A program made the position numbers and the translations under genes. From Owenia fusiformis (Eukaryota > Annelida > Polychaeta > Sabellida > Oweniidae): a DNA stretch of 60,000 nt. Each line of letters begins with the position of its first letter. The first letter of the stretch is position 1. Under the pieces are notes generated by a model. That model saw only the letters and a program-made list of their open reading frames with translations, had not been told where the DNA came from and ran no database searches. Positions 22,901 through 35,079 of this stretch are shown here, one piece after another. The stretch spans positions 2,386,109 to 2,446,108 of the forward strand of contig CAIIXF020000003.1 in NCBI GenBank assembly GCA_903813345.2, in the 5' to 3' direction.

Positions 22901-25900
22901 ATGAAACATTATCTTGTGAATTAAACCATGTGTAAATTATTTTGGTATTGACTTGAAATATGGTATATGCCATTGGCATGATTATGGCATGATCATATCT
23001 GCGGTTGGTGATGGCGTCTGTAACAAATTCTTATAACTTCCAATAACTTCAAATACTGTTTAGACTGACTTCAAGGTCAAGAAATTCAAAATGTCTTTTT
23101 TCAACTTGCTTCAAATTCACCAATCTTTTTTTCAAAATCACGGACAAGTTCTCAACAGTTCAATTCTGATTATAGATTTGACCTTCAGTGACATTCTCAA
23201 GGTCAAAAAATAATTGACCTTGACCTTCAATTTCATTCTCAAGGTCAAATAGGTTTTTTTTGTCTTGCTTCAAATTGACCATTTTTTCAAAATCATCTAC
23301 AAGTTCTCAGAAGTTCAAATCTCACTTTATATTTGAGATCCCACCTTCATTAATTTTCTCAGGGTCAAAAAAGGTTTTTACAAATTGCTTCAAATTGACC
23401 AATTCATTTTTTCAAAATCATAAAGTTCTTAGAAATTTATATCTGACTAAGATTGTGAACTCATAATATTGTAAGCAACAAGGTGATGTCATTTTGTCAT
23501 GTTCATGCCTTGTGCTCAAGTTGCGATTTCTTATAATGAATATATGTGTGAGCTTTATTTTTCATTGTTCACTGATATAGCTATTGCTTTCTATATGGTG
23601 TTATAAACCCATATTTTGTCTTTGGAAGGATTGAAGTAGGTTAGTTGATGTATCATTTCCTTTTTTTCAGTTCTAGAGACATTGCAACAGTAAGGAGAAG
23701 AGATAGGATACACCAATCAAGAAACTCTCAACAAGGTATGTAAACAGTAATTGACAACGTAGCCAATTCCCTTACATTAAAAAAATAATGTACTGTGTGA
23801 CACATTTTGACTCTCACAAATGAAATGGGGGAAATGTGTGCCACTGACTCTTCTCTCAGCCTATTGACTCTGACACATGGATATGGTGTTTAAACTGCTT
23901 CTTTATTCGGTACATTAATATTCCATAAATACCAAATAAAACGAACAATTTACCAAACCTTTACCCAATCTATCGAATGTTTTTTTTTATCAAATGTAAT
24001 AATCTATACAATTTATATTTGCTAAATAGTTTCACTTGTTCTTTGTATTGACATTCACATTTGATATTTAAAATAATTTATACATGTATTTGTGTGATGC
24101 AGCGAATCAATTTGTTTTCCTTAACGCACGTATAATTCAATTAATTATTTGTACATTCGGTATTTAAATTATTTATATTCGGTAAATACTGAATGCCACA
24201 TTTGATAATTTCGTTATTTTTCGATAATTTACGAGACTCAGTCACGTGATATATTTGCACAATGTAGAATAGCTGCGTGGCCATTTTGCAAATCTCGAAG
24301 TCACGTGACAAAATATCGAACAACAACGCAATTTATCAAAAAAATTTAAAAATTACTCTGCTGACTTGTGTTTTGTATTTTTGATTTTTGGGCTTTTACT
24401 TTGACCTTTTTATTTTCAGATGGTCGGCTCCAAAGATGCACCAGATGTGAGTTCACTACCTCAAAACTAGGTGCAATGGGGCATCATACCAAGGCAGTTC
24501 ACCCAAGGAGTAAGTTTTACCTTCCATGAACATATCAAATATTATCAATTAAGATAATATTATTCCAGGAAATTCATCAGCCTAAAATTCTTACAGATCG
24601 AAGTTTTGATGTGTACAGGTATTTTGCTGATCAGTATTCATATCACTGTGTGTTTGTTTGTTTACTTAACATTCAAGATCATACATGTCATATATGCAAT
24701 TTTGATAAAATATAGGCCTTTTGTATTTGTAATATATTAATCTGTGTTGTGTCACCAATTTCTGAACATTAATCTTTAAGACATATTTAAGACACAAGAT
24801 CTCAGGGAATTATTTATTTACCTTAATCAAGAAGACCAAGGCTTGCTCCAATAGCTCCAGAATGAATAAATACAAAATGAAATCATTAATGACATAAATG
24901 TAAAAAATACTTATTGCAGAGAATCAATTATGCTGAAAATATTTCCACCACAACTAAATATATCCCTATGAGAGCCTTGAGTATTTTGTAGATCCTTAAA
25001 TTACATGTTTATTGTAGTGCAACGTGAATGCGGAATTAGGGGTTGCAAAGAGGAAGTGACAAAAGAAAATCTTGACGACCATGTTGAAAACCACAAAAGT
25101 AAGTGTATAAAAAGTCTCTAAATGTAGAAGAATACATATTCTTAGTTAAAGTTCGGAGAGGTTATAATAAAGTGGGAATTGGTTGTGAGGTCACATTTTG
25201 GTAACAGTTCAGAGAGGTTATAATAAATTTGTTACATATTAGACACCATGCTTCTGATACTACAAGTTTATGGTGATTGATTCAAAAAATATATCATCTT
25301 GCAAGGGTGTGGCGGAGATTGGTGATTGACGGTTGATGTCTGTAACATATTCGTACAGCTTCCAATACTTTAACAAATAATGTTTAGACTGACTTCAATA
25401 TTTTTCAAAATCATCTACAAGTTTTCAGAAGTTCATATCTGACTTTATATATAAGATTTGACCTTCAATAACCCTAGCAAGGTAAAAAAGAGGTCAAAAC
25501 GCTCTTTTTCAACTTTCTTCAAAATGACCAATTTCTTTTTTCAAATCAACTACAGGGTCTCAGAACTTAAACTCTGACTATATATTTGACCTTCAATGAC
25601 ATTCTTAAGGTCAAAAAAGATTGACCTTCAATGACCTTCTCAAGATCAAAATGGATTTTTTCAACTTGCTTCAAAATGACCAATTTCTTTTTTTAAACCA
25701 ACTACAGGGTCTCAGAACTTAAACTCTGACTATATATTTGACCTTCAATGACATTCTCAAGGTCAAAAAAGATTGACCTTCAATGACCTTCTCTGGGTCA
25801 AAAATGGTCTTATTAACTTGCTTCAAAATTCACCAATTTTTTTTCAAAGTCATCTACAGAAATTCAGAAAGCCATCTTAAGAATTATACAGTTGCAGGTT

Positions 25901-28900
25901 TTCAACAACAAAAACAGTTCATCCAAAAGCACTTACACCACTAATTATGATTTGTCAATCTTGTCATCTAAGCTGCCTGTATCAGGCATGTTAAGCCTTG
26001 TTCAAAAATAAACCTTTTGAGGATTTATTCTGTGAATAAAGGAACAGGCAAATGTTATAATAACATTGGGTCAGAATTTTAAAATGTCATTGAAATTAGG
26101 CCCATGAGTGAGCGCGGGAAACATTGAACAAACATATCAATTTCAACAAGATTTTTCCAATCTTCACAACAGTAAGATATAACAAGAAATTTAAAGACCA
26201 TTTTATGGTTCGAATTGGCCATATGTCTTTGAGATAATGAAATATTGCCACTGACTTATGCTAGCCATAATGTAATAGTTAATGTTGCACACATAAAATA
26301 AATTATCTTCATGCGATATTCAATCTTTATCCTATGCCAAGTAGAGTTTTAGGGAGATAAGTTGGTAAGATATATCCCATATTCTGATTTTGAGGTTTCC
26401 ATATCCAGAACCTCCTTATCTCCCCCGCCATATCTCCCGCTTCGGTGCATATCTTCTAGCTTCCGGTGCATATCTTCCTGCTTCCGGTAATGCAATAAAA
26501 TGACTTTGCATATGAATGATTGTTTATTTTTACACCTTGTACTATTGAAATGGCCATATGCCACTGAAAACTCAACTTGGTATAGGATAAAGCAGTTATG
26601 TGCGGTGGGTTTGGATATAGGGTTCATCCCTCGTGAGATATGCACATCTACCTTCGGATCCCTACGATCCCTCAGGTAGATATGCATATCTCCCTCTGGA
26701 TAAACGCCATATCCAAAACCTCCCAGTACATAACCCTTATATATCCTTGCAACCATTAGAAAAGAGAGTTGTTATTTCTTGTAGATGGTATCATTCACAA
26801 TATCAATCTAGATATAGAGGCAGCACCAGAGGATGTACCATTCCAAGTAAAAAAGACCTGGCAAAATGTATGTATCATAATGAAAATTAATTATTCAGAA
26901 CATATCTTGTTTTTGAAAAATATGGTTACATAAGAATCTCATTATTGTTTCATTAAACAAATACATTTAGAGATGATTTCAAATCTTATCCATTCTGATA
27001 TTGTCCATAAACAGACACTGTCCATTTAAATTGTCTGTCTTTAGGTCATTATTCTAGTTGATCAACACAATACATATTGTTGTTATTTAATGTTGTAGAC
27101 AAAGTGGAGGGGACTCATTACAAAATGTTCAGCAACCAAGGTGTCTGACCTGAGGAAGATGATAAAAGAGAGAGTAAGTGTTTTACTAAAAAAATATTAT
27201 CCAACTGAATGAAGAAAGAGATATATGGACTCTGCTCGAAAGGGAATTTTTAAACATCACCTTTCAATGGTCCTTTTTACATATAGCTTTGAAATCTTGT
27301 TTAAGTCTAGTATTTAATGAGATTTTAGCTGATCTGCATTTTTAACAATTAAAGACTAAAGTTTTCTTCCATTTGATAGCATATTTGAATTCCCTGTGTA
27401 AACTTCTTTCAAAACAACTTTGATTTGCACTGTTATTTACCTTTATTCGAATTTTAATGGTTTTCTCGTTGTCTAAAAAAGGTCGGGCTAAACCCTCATT
27501 GACATGCTGAGAATCTTTAAAAGTTCATTAACTCTTACAAGGATCACAATTTTAATGTGAAATCACAATCCACATGTCAATAAGATTATATAGTTACATT
27601 CCAATGGTGTTTTAAGTATATCCGAATGGAATTACTTCTTAAATCAAGAATATATTGAATGGCCTAATCTATGAGAAACCTGTCATTCACTTTGATGATT
27701 TTTGATCAGTATTGTCTAAAAAATATGTTTTTGGTTATTACAGATCTTACAGTTATATGCTCTAACTGGAGAGCAGATTTGTCTAGTGTCAGTGACACCA
27801 TGCCCACGCTCCCCATATATGTGGAAATTTTCTACTCCGGGATGTGCAACAACAGTTCTGAGTGGGAATGCAGCCCGGGCTCTTTCAAATGACTTGTACA
27901 ACAAAATGAAAGGTAATCATATTTGAATAAATTGTATGTCAAAAAGTGATGACATACTGTCTCTGACATACGTTCTCTATGTTTTGTGATGATGATCGCC
28001 AATTGGAGGGTAGCGGTTGATGGTTGGCATCTGTGACAAATTCTTACAACTTCCAAAAACTTAACAAATCCTGTTTAGACTGACTAGTCATTAAAGTGTT
28101 TTTTACTAGCTTTAATCTGATATGGCGAACTTTTTGAACACACGTTTCTCTTAAACCAGTCATCAAAAATTTCTGAAAATCTTACAAATTGACAATTTAA
28201 TGGCCATCTTTTGAATGGTAAAAATATAATTTGAAATAGATATACATACTTTCATCTCTATTGTTTTAAAAAACGCATGAAACACTTGTTTTGCTCTTGG
28301 TATCATGTTTCCAGAGTGAAATGAAACATCTTTCCAAACCTCATTGGAACAAAACGACATAAGCACAGCATGTTAGGTCTCTCAATATTGTAATTGTACA
28401 AAAGAAATTTTGGTTGATTTTGAAAAGTATCTTGTTATTGAAATAAAAAGTTTTTCTTGATTTTTATCTATTTTGGGGGGATTTTGTTTTAATTTTTTGA
28501 ATACTTTTTTAAAATCAACCAAAAATTCCTTTGTATAACTTTAATATTGAGAGGTCTAAAAACATGTTGTATATGCTATTTTGTTCCAACAAGGTTCGGA
28601 AAGACATTTTATTTCATTCTCAAGAATTGGTAGAAAGGAGCAAAAACAGTCACACTAAAAAAAAAATGTTAACAAAAACAGTTATATAATATATTTCTAA
28701 ATAATTTTTGCATTAAATTGTTGTCAATCAGTCAACATTACATAAAATACCATGCTTTTTTACATACTGTTTTCAATGATTGGTTTAAGAGAAAAAAATT
28801 GTTGAATTCAGTTCTCCATATCGATATCTATCCTTTAAATCTGACTATACATGACATTACATGTGCATTAAAAACAGAAATATACATTAATTATTGTGAC

Positions 28901-30468
28901 ATTTTTTGTTCTAGTTGATGGTGCAGACACACGTGAAGAGTTAAGCGATAGTGGGGACAGAGTTGGTGGTGTGAGTGGAGAGAGAGTTGATGGTGAGAAT
29001 GTGAGTGGAGATAGAGCTGATGGTGAGAGTGTGAGTGGAGATAGAGCTGATGGTGAGAGTGTGAGTGGAGATAGAGCTGATGGTGAGAGTGTGAGTGGAG
29101 ATAGAGCTGATGGTGAGAGTGTGAGTGAAGAGAGAGTTGATGGTGTGAGTGAAGAGATAGTTGATGGTGTGAGTGAAGAGAGAGTTGATTGTGTGAGTGA
29201 AGAGAGAGTTGATGGTGTGAGTGAAGAGAGAGTTGATGGTGTGAGTGAAGAGAGAGTTGATGGTAAGAATGTGAGTGGAGAGAGAGTTGATGGTGTGAGT
29301 GAAGAGATAGTTGATGGTGTGAGTGAAGAGAGAGTTGATGGTGTGAGTGAAGAGAGAGTTGATGGTGTGAGTGAAGAGAGAGTTGATGGTGAGAATGTGA
29401 GTGGAGAGAGAGATGATGGTGTGAGTGGAGATAGAGCTGATGTTGTGAGTGCAGAGATAGTTGATGATGTGACTGCAGTGATAGTCAGTAGTGAGTGTGT
29501 GAGTGGAGAGTTAGTTGGTGTGAGTGTAGAGATAGTTGATAGTGTGAGTGAAGAGACAGATGATACTAAGGGTGGAGAGAAAGGTGGTGGAGTGAGTGAA
29601 GAGACAGATGATGCTATGAGTGGAAAAAAAGGTGGTGGAGTGAGTGAAGAGACAGATGATGCTATGAGTGGAAAGAAAGATGGTGGTGTGAGTAGAGAGA
29701 GAGTTGATGTTGTGAGTAGAGAGAGACTCAGTAATGAGAGTGTGAGTAAAGAGAGAGTTGGTTGTGCGGGTGTGACTGCAGTTATAGTCAGTAGTGAGTG
29801 TGTGAGTGAGAAGAGGGTTGTTTGTGAGGGTATGAATGAGGAGAAAGTCATTGGTGAGATTGTGAATGAAGAGAGAGTTGCCACCATTAATGATATAAGC
29901 GAAGGATGTACCATCAAGAGAGAATACAACATGTCAGATGGTGGGACAGAGTGGTTTAGAGGTACGAATTGATCAATATTGATATATTATAATAAAAAAA
30001 TAATAGGATTGCTTAAACATTGTAAACAAGAATTGAATGTTTAGTAACAAGTCCACCATAATTGAAAAATTTCGCTTATGGGTTACATTTACAGATACGC
30101 CTTATATTCATAATCCAATCGACAGATAACTATCTGGAAGTTTTGCAATAACCAATGAGACAATGCAGTGCCTTAGTTAGAAGAGGTTGCTCTCTATTGT
30201 CAATTCTAATGACAGAATAGTTTTCTTGATTTTCACCTTTATAATCATTTCCAAACACTTGACTTAGACCATTGGCAGAGTACTAACAATAATGTATAGG
30301 CCTATGTATGTGTAATTTGTAAACTATGTATTTTCAGGGGTTGTCAGATCTGTCAGCACAAAAAGAAAATATTTCAAGATACTATGGGAGGATGAAACAG
30401 AGGAAGAAACATTAAATAAAAAACAAATGACTTTTTGTCTAAAAAACAGAAACATTGTGATTCGATAA
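19945..30468 (+). CDS. Zinc-finger-like protein with coding minisatellite, second gene of the giant element
   Basis: Nine coding exons: 19945-19967, 23671-23735, 24420-24509, 25018-25098, 26785-26867, 27099-27173, 27744-27912, 28915-29961 and 30338-30468 (TAA). All introns are GT-AG; phases agree at every join and the total, 1,764 nt, gives 587 residues. Start MSVNMETSSRDI; an arginine-rich stretch; two C2H2-like motifs (CTRC...HH...H and CGIRGC...H...H); a conserved-looking segment (TKWRGLITKC, ILQLYALTGEQICLVSVTPC, FSTPGCATTVLSGNAARAL); a 348-codon acidic repeat exon; and a basic tail with KRKYFKILWEDET, reminiscent of small chromo/Tudor-type barrels. I do not recognise the family. It converges on the transposase gene and starts just inside the left terminal repeat, suggesting an accessory, possibly DNA-binding, factor. 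The 23-bp first exon is the least certain. Confidence 0.78.
20120..20570. other. Intron 1 repeat-like stretch
   Basis: Contains a G-run at 20153-20163 and GGGGACCCAGGGGGCATGCC near 20415, a composition typical of short interspersed repeats. The 77-codon frame at 20306-20539 has no domain and is not called. Confidence 0.4.
20636..21109. mobile_element. Foldback element in intron 1 of plus-strand gene
   Basis: Arms of about 200 bp are inverted, sharing TTTCGATCAAGACTTGTAAA, AGTACTCCAGCGCTCCAAT / inverse and GACACAGTTAGAGACCAAAA. The spacer is about 70 bp. No coding capacity. Confidence 0.8.
21115..22320. other. Intron 1, no feature recognised
   Basis: AT-rich with no supportable exon, clear repeat or inverted repeat. 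Confidence 0.4.
22325..22789. mobile_element. MITE with TACTGTAGATTGGGTTAATT ends
   Basis: The left end TACTGTAGATTGGGTTAATT and the right end AATTAACCCAATCTACAGTA are exact inverses. The interior has TTGGCGAATT-type repeats near both ends. Its TACTGTA...GGGT layout resembles the element at 4551-5052, so the two may be related families. It lies in intron 1 of the plus-strand gene. Confidence 0.8.
23030..23465. repeat. AAGGTCA-rich repeat (family L), intron 1
   Basis: Three to four degenerate units with TTCTCAAGGTCAAA, TTGCTTCAAATTGACCA and AAAATCATCTACAAGTTCTC. The same family, in this or the opposite orientation, occurs at 25310-25870, 27990-28090, 35700-36660, 37420-37690 and 39866-39950. 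Confidence 0.8.
24420..25098 (+). CDS. Two zinc-finger-like exons (24420-24509 and 25018-25098)
   Basis: The first exon reads GRLQRCTRCEFTTSKLGAMG then HHTKAVHPR, a C-x2-C-x12-H-x4-H spacing. The second reads ECGIRGCKEEVTKENLDDHV then ENHK, C-x4-C-x11-H-x3-H. Each finger occupies its own phase-1 exon, so they can be shuffled as units. Classic TGEKP linkers are absent, so the fingers are atypical. Confidence 0.75.
25310..25870. repeat. AAGGTCA-rich repeat (family L), intron 4
   Basis: Four units of about 130 bp, including the lead-in TGGCGGAGATTGGTGATTG and the core ATTGACCTTCAATGACCTTC. Flanked by unique intron sequence. Confidence 0.8.
26345..26780. repeat. Degenerate inverted repeat in intron 4
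   Basis: CTTCCGGTGCATATCTTC occurs about three times near 26440-26490, and GATATGCACATCTACCTTCG-type segments lie further on. Minus-strand frame 26349-26756 is 135 codons but ends in these repeats; not called a gene. Confidence 0.4.
27744..27912 (+). CDS. Conserved-looking core exon (ILQLYALTGEQICL...)
   Basis: Phase 0 in, phase 1 out. Encodes a cysteine- and hydrophobic-rich segment (LVSVTPCPRSPYMWKF, PGCATTVLSGNAARALSND) with no simple repeats and balanced codons, the part most useful for homology searches. Function unknown. Confidence 0.75.
27990..28090. repeat. Short family L fragment, intron 7
   Basis: Carries only the lead-in: GGAGGGTAGCGGTTGATGG, then TTCTTACAACTTCCAAAAAC and TGTTTAGACTGACTAG. 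This matches (as reverse complement) the end of the large array near 36535-36600. Confidence 0.7.
28915..29961 (+). CDS. 348-codon exon with DGESVSGDRA / DGVSEERV repeats
   Basis: A single exon that starts with two completing bases and ends in phase 1. From about 28985 to 29125 the unit is 30 bp (DGESVSGDRA); from about 29126 to 29400 it is mainly 24 bp (DGVSEERV); more diverged 27- to 54-bp units (e.g. VSEETDDAMSGKKGGG) follow to about 29870. All units are multiples of 3 and in frame. Overall acidic and serine-rich, probably disordered. Near-identical neighbouring units imply recent expansion. Confidence 0.85.
30338..30468 (+). CDS. Terminal exon with KYFKILWEDET motif
   Basis: Acceptor ATTTTCAG, then VVRSVSTKRKYFKILWEDET, a short acidic run, LNKKQMTF and a TAA stop. 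The F-x-I-x-W-E-D pattern with following acidic residues resembles one strand pair of chromo-like or Tudor-like domains; too short to assign. Confidence 0.75.
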
Positions 30469-30619
30469 TATGAATGGACACTGTTAAGGAGATTTGTCTT
30501 TGTTGTGCTTATTTTCCAAAATTACATACCTATTTAATACCTAACTAACCCTTTACTTTTCTTTTATTACATGTCTGGAAAATCAAGATTATTTAAACTG
30601 GTTTATGTTGTAAAGATTG

Positions 30620-30633
30620 AATAAAATAATAAA
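30620..30633 (+). terminator. Polyadenylation signals of the plus-strand gene
   Basis: Two AATAAA hexamers (30620-30625 and 30628-30633) about 150 bp after the stop codon. They support a 3' end near 30650. Confidence 0.6.
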
Positions 30634-32689
30634 GTAGTTCACTATATGTGTATGTTTTGTTATGTTGTGTCCTGATATGACCTATAAAAGACAACATGTT
30701 CAATTCAATTTTAGGCCAATTTGAATAACCATGGCTGTAAATAATGGGGCATGGAAAGCGATAAAGTGATCAAGGATGAGTCTGGGCATAAACCCATTTG
30801 AGTCCTCACTAAAATCTTGTGAAATAAATGTTTGAAGAGAGAATCGGAGATAGCGAGCAGGCCCAACAAAAAATTGTTTCAATTTTAGAATATTTCTGGC
30901 TCATAATTCCTTGTCATGTCTATTTTCTAAAAATCCCCAAAGTGCACACTTTATTTCAGGAAAACTAAAGATTTTTACAATAATGTATTATTTTTCTATA
31001 AGAATGGTTACCATTCTTATTATTTGGGAGAATTTAAACATTTTTCACCTATTTTTGCACTTTGAATCCATAATAACTTCACCAATTTAGAACATATCGT
31101 GAATCTTTTGGGAGATATTGTATTTGAGATTGTAAGGAATAGATTGGTAGGTCAATCATACATATTGCTTGTAATTTTGTCACCCCTATAGATCTGATTC
31201 TGCCTTTAAGTGAAAAAGTAAATATCCTAGCAAAAAACAGTTTTATCATATAAAAAAGACGCAAATGGCAACAAGTGCGAAATACAAAGAATAACTTAAA
31301 AGACCAGTTGAACTCCTATAACCTGTCAATTCCCAACTTATGACAAATGAAACCCTGAAATAACTGTTTTAAAACGCCTGTCACATTTTGGAAATAAGTT
31401 TTAAAATGATGTAGAGCTTGAAGGATTTCATATCAGATATTGACAACTTCCCCTTTCATTCACTACTTTTCAGTACACAATCTACGCTTCAGAACCACCT
31501 TGTATTTCGTACTACATGAAGCATTGTATATCTAAACACCAATGGGACCACTGTATTTGTCCATCTTTTTTGTAATCCCACTAGTGGGGCCTAGTTATGA
31601 ACCTTGATATATGAACCACTGCTTCTAGACTTGTTTTGACTTGTCTTAATCTTTGGCCCCCTCGCCCTAATTGGAACTAATACATTGGACGCATATTTGT
31701 ATGCTTAATGTCCAAAATATGCTGGGTAGAAAACATATGTTTATGAAAATACGACCCACAGGCAATCGAGACCTGGCTTATCATAAAAGTTTCAAGATGA
31801 ACTGTTGTTTCGCACAAAGAAGTATGCGTGCTTGAGATGTTAGACGAGGTTAACAAAAACGGAGAACACATCAGAGGCGTACCTAGGCTGTTTTGTCAAT
31901 GTACGCAGAAGTAAAGTGTAAACTGACAAAATAATCACTGGAAGGAGAATCGAACTCATCCGCTACAAAGATTTTGAAGAAATTTCTTGGGACTCTCTCA
32001 ATTGTGTCTCGTACCGGACAGGATAGAATATAACTATCTAAAAGGGATTTGGATCGCTAATACAAAGTATATAGGATAATTTTATCTTCTTTAAAATTTG
32101 CAATATATTGAGTGTTCTTATTAGCGTTCTGTACGCATTTGCGTACTTTCCGTAAATATAAATACGTCATTCATATTTGGGTGTTTTGGAGTCAAAAGAC
32201 GTTGCTTACATTACTATTAATATCGTGAATATGAATACGGTTTCTAGTGTCATTTACAGGTTTGTCATTCTTCACATCAAGTTTCATCCGAGTTGGAGTG
32301 CTGTCATTCTGATATTATACTACTACTCCTGCAACCAAGCACCTTTATATAAAAATTCAATCACAACATTAACCAAGATTATAGAGATACTCATTCTTGA
32401 TCCCATTTTCTATTAAGCACTACACAAATGTTTAGGAGTTGAAAACTACTGTAATTTAATGTGAAAGATGAGCTAAAACATTTATTACTCAATAAGAATG
32501 GAGGAAAGAGGAATCTAAATGAGTCACGTTCGATCATTTCAGTGTCTTGACTATATACATTCTTTTACCATGGGCTTTCAATTATCTAGTTGAAAGCCCA
32601 TGCTTTTACGTAGGTAATTCTCCCCCAATTGATTGTTGTTCTGAAGCCCTGCTACGAGCGAGCGATGTTTAATGGATCTTGTCGCACAC

Positions 32690-33370
32690 TTGTACATGTC
32701 CTAAATTATATTTAAAGGATCCGACGTAGCATAATTCATTTTCGGAACGACGGAAGTTTCAAGGGTTTATCCCAGCGTAAGATATATGCTATCAATAAAG
32801 ATTTCGTCTGACATAGATTGTCTATATCATGCATTTTATTTAAAGGATGTGACAGCACAATTCATCTAAGGAACGACAGACGTTTTAAGGGTTTATCCCA
32901 GCGTAAATGATCTACGCTATAAATGAAATGATTGGTGTTTCTAAATTTCGCCTGCCTGCCATAAATTATCTATATCATGAATTTCATTTAAAGGGTATGA
33001 CATAGCATACATATAAAAGGATCTTTTCTGACATACATTGTCTATGTCGTAAATTTCATTTAGCGTGTCTGAAATTGCATAATTCATCTATTACGGTCTA
33101 GCCCAGCGCAAATGATCTAGGACATAGGTTTGATAATTCAAATGATCTGGACTGATATACATTGTTTCCGTTACGAATTTTGTTTAAAAGGGCTGACATA
33201 GCATAATTCATGAATTATATGATGGAAGTTTAAAGGGCCCAGCCCAGCGTAAATGATCTATTCTATGCATGAGGAAAGTTTAAAGGATCTCGCCTGACAT
33301 ATATTGTCCATGTCTGAAATGATTTTGTCTATGTTTATGTCTGAATTGATTTTGAGGGATCTAACATAAT
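32690..33370. repeat. Degenerate ~115-bp repeats with GACATAGCATAATTCAT
   Basis: Five or six diverged units share TTTAAAGG(A/G)T, GACATAGCATAATTCAT, CCCAGCGTAAATGATCTA and TGACATA(C/T)ATTGTCTATGTC. Non-coding. Confidence 0.65.
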
Positions 33371-33589
33371 GTTGTCATCTATTTTTTCTTGCAAACATCA
33401 ATAACAACAAAAAACAATGTTTTAAAGTATTTTCTTTGCATATTATTAATAACGCAACATTTGTAATACAAAGATACTATTACAATAACTCAGTCACAAA
33501 ATTATAAAACCTTATATTATCAAAAGCTTGAAGAAATACATATTAGTTGAAAAATATATTGACCATTTTATAAGCATATTGAAATATGT

Positions 33590-33970
33590 GACATCTCTCA
33601 CTGTTTAAAGTGTCCACTGTAACATGTTTCACTGTATGGACTAAGACAACTATTTACAAGATGTATGGTATTCACTTGTTGTGAAACCATCAGCTGATAT
33701 GTGTTCATTGCAACATGTTTTACTGTAAAGTATAACAAAGGACAATATTGACTAAGAGAAATATTTACAAAATGTATGGTATACACTTGTTGTGAATCAT
33801 CAGCTGATAAGTGTTAATTGCAACATGTTTCACTGTAAAGTATAACAAAGGACCATTTTGACTAGGTAAATATTTGCAAGATGTACGGTATTCACTTGTT
33901 TTGAATTAGTAACTGATAAGTGTTCATTGCAACATGTTTCACTGTACAGTATGACCAATGAACTTATCAA
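33590..33970. repeat. ~110-bp tandem repeat, about 3.5 copies
   Basis: Units share GTATTCACTTGTTGTGAA, ATCAGCTGATAAGTGTTCA and TTGCAACATGTTTCACTGTA. Period about 105-113 bp. Confidence 0.8.
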
Positions 33971-34052
33971 ATAAGACAATATTTGGAATCTACTTTAAAA
34001 TCAATAACTTAAAGTATAAATTCTCTTTCATTTGAGTATAAGAAAGCTATAT

Positions 34053-34265
34053 TCAGAAGGATAGAAAAATTGATGAAAATTCCTGTTCCCATGCACAGAC
34101 CCTGGGAGTTGTGCAGAAAACATGGAATTTATGGCAGCAGACAAAATCAACAACAGTGAAGAGTAAGAGATAAAGCAGTATTGGCAAAAGGAAACCAATG
34201 GACATTTCTTTCATATAGAAGCCATTACAATATGTGTTGAAGATGAATACAAATGGATAAACCAA
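34053..34265 (-). other. Small hydrophobic frame, possibly secreted peptide
   Basis: From an internal ATG the frame reads MKEMSIGFLLPILLYLLLFT then VVDFVCCHKFHVFC and TTPRVCAWEQEF: a signal-peptide-like core followed by five Cys. Diverged relatives of the same DNA occur at about 11150-11280 and 54480-54610, where the hydrophobic start survives but the Cys part does not. No splice or promoter evidence. It may simply be repeat sequence. Confidence 0.25.
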
Positions 34266-34567
34266 TGCTCATGACATCAAAGATATTTTTTGATACAGTA
34301 ACATCTGTCTAATCCAAACACCATTGGGACTGGCTAAGTTAAGTTATTTATATTTAGTACATATATAAATGAAAAAAAACACATAAAAGTATAACATTGG
34401 TCTTACAGTTTTAGCACAAAATATTATGTTGTGACTTAAAATCCAAATATCTTGAGCATACTCTGCTATATCTAATAAGCAGGGATACATAAATACCATA
34501 CGCTGGGTTATATATGATATTGCTATCAAAATATGGAAAATTCAAAATGTCAAAAATATCATTATCA

Positions 34568-35079
34568 TTACTCTGTCTCTGAAAAATCAGATTCACTGTC
34601 AGAATTATCACTGTCAGACTCGGATTGAATTTCTGGAATGTCAGTGATATCCCTGAAATAGTGCAACCCTTTTTTCATTTGCTCATCAAAAAATAGTTTC
34701 CTTTCCTTGTGATGATAACCACTTTTTAAGAGGCCAGACAAATATGTTTGTTCTTTTGCAACAATTTCTTTGGTTGGATTTTGAGCATAATAAAGGAGGA
34801 ATTGTTTCATTTCTTGTTTGAGGAGTGCCTCTTCTTCTTGCAATCTGGCTACTGATTCTTTTTTATTTACTAATTCTCTCTTATGTCCTAATGTAACTTC
34901 CGATTCCCAAGGAAAGTTTCCTTTCACTAACCCTGGCATATCTTCAGTTCTTATCTGCGGGTACTTTTCATTGTTATTGATCTCTTCTGCTGCTGTATTG
35001 TAAGTTTCAACACTCTTTTCGATCAATTTCATGGTGGCTGTGTTGGCCTTTCTTATTCTGGCTCTATCTTTACTTGTCT
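34568..35079 (-). CDS. KDZ gene last exon, coiled-coil and acidic tail
   Basis: 169 codons and a TAA. Charged helical segments (KRELVNKKESVARLQEEEAL, LKQEMKQFLLYY) precede a tail of alternating Ser, Asp and Glu (QSESDSDNSDSESDFSETE). Together with the previous two exons it likely forms an oligomerisation region (inference). Confidence 0.85.

Larger units (their letters stand above)
30640..34567. other. Region between the two convergent genes
   Basis: No third gene of the element could be supported. It contains an exact hairpin at about 32574-32602 (GGGCTTTCA / TGAAAGCCC), degenerate repeats at 32690-33370, a tandem array at 33590-33970 and a small hydrophobic minus-strand frame at 34053-34265. 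Confidence 0.5.

Noticed and set aside
26349-26756. A minus-strand frame with a C-type-lectin-like ending (RCKNKQSFICK)
   Set aside because: No other lectin-domain residues are in place, the start and end lie in degenerate repeats, and it is antisense within an intron of a well-supported gene.
28868-29932. A 354-codon Ser/Thr/Leu-rich frame on the minus strand
   Set aside because: It is the antisense shadow of the in-frame coding repeat on the plus strand, which has splice sites and phase-compatible neighbours; the minus frame has none.
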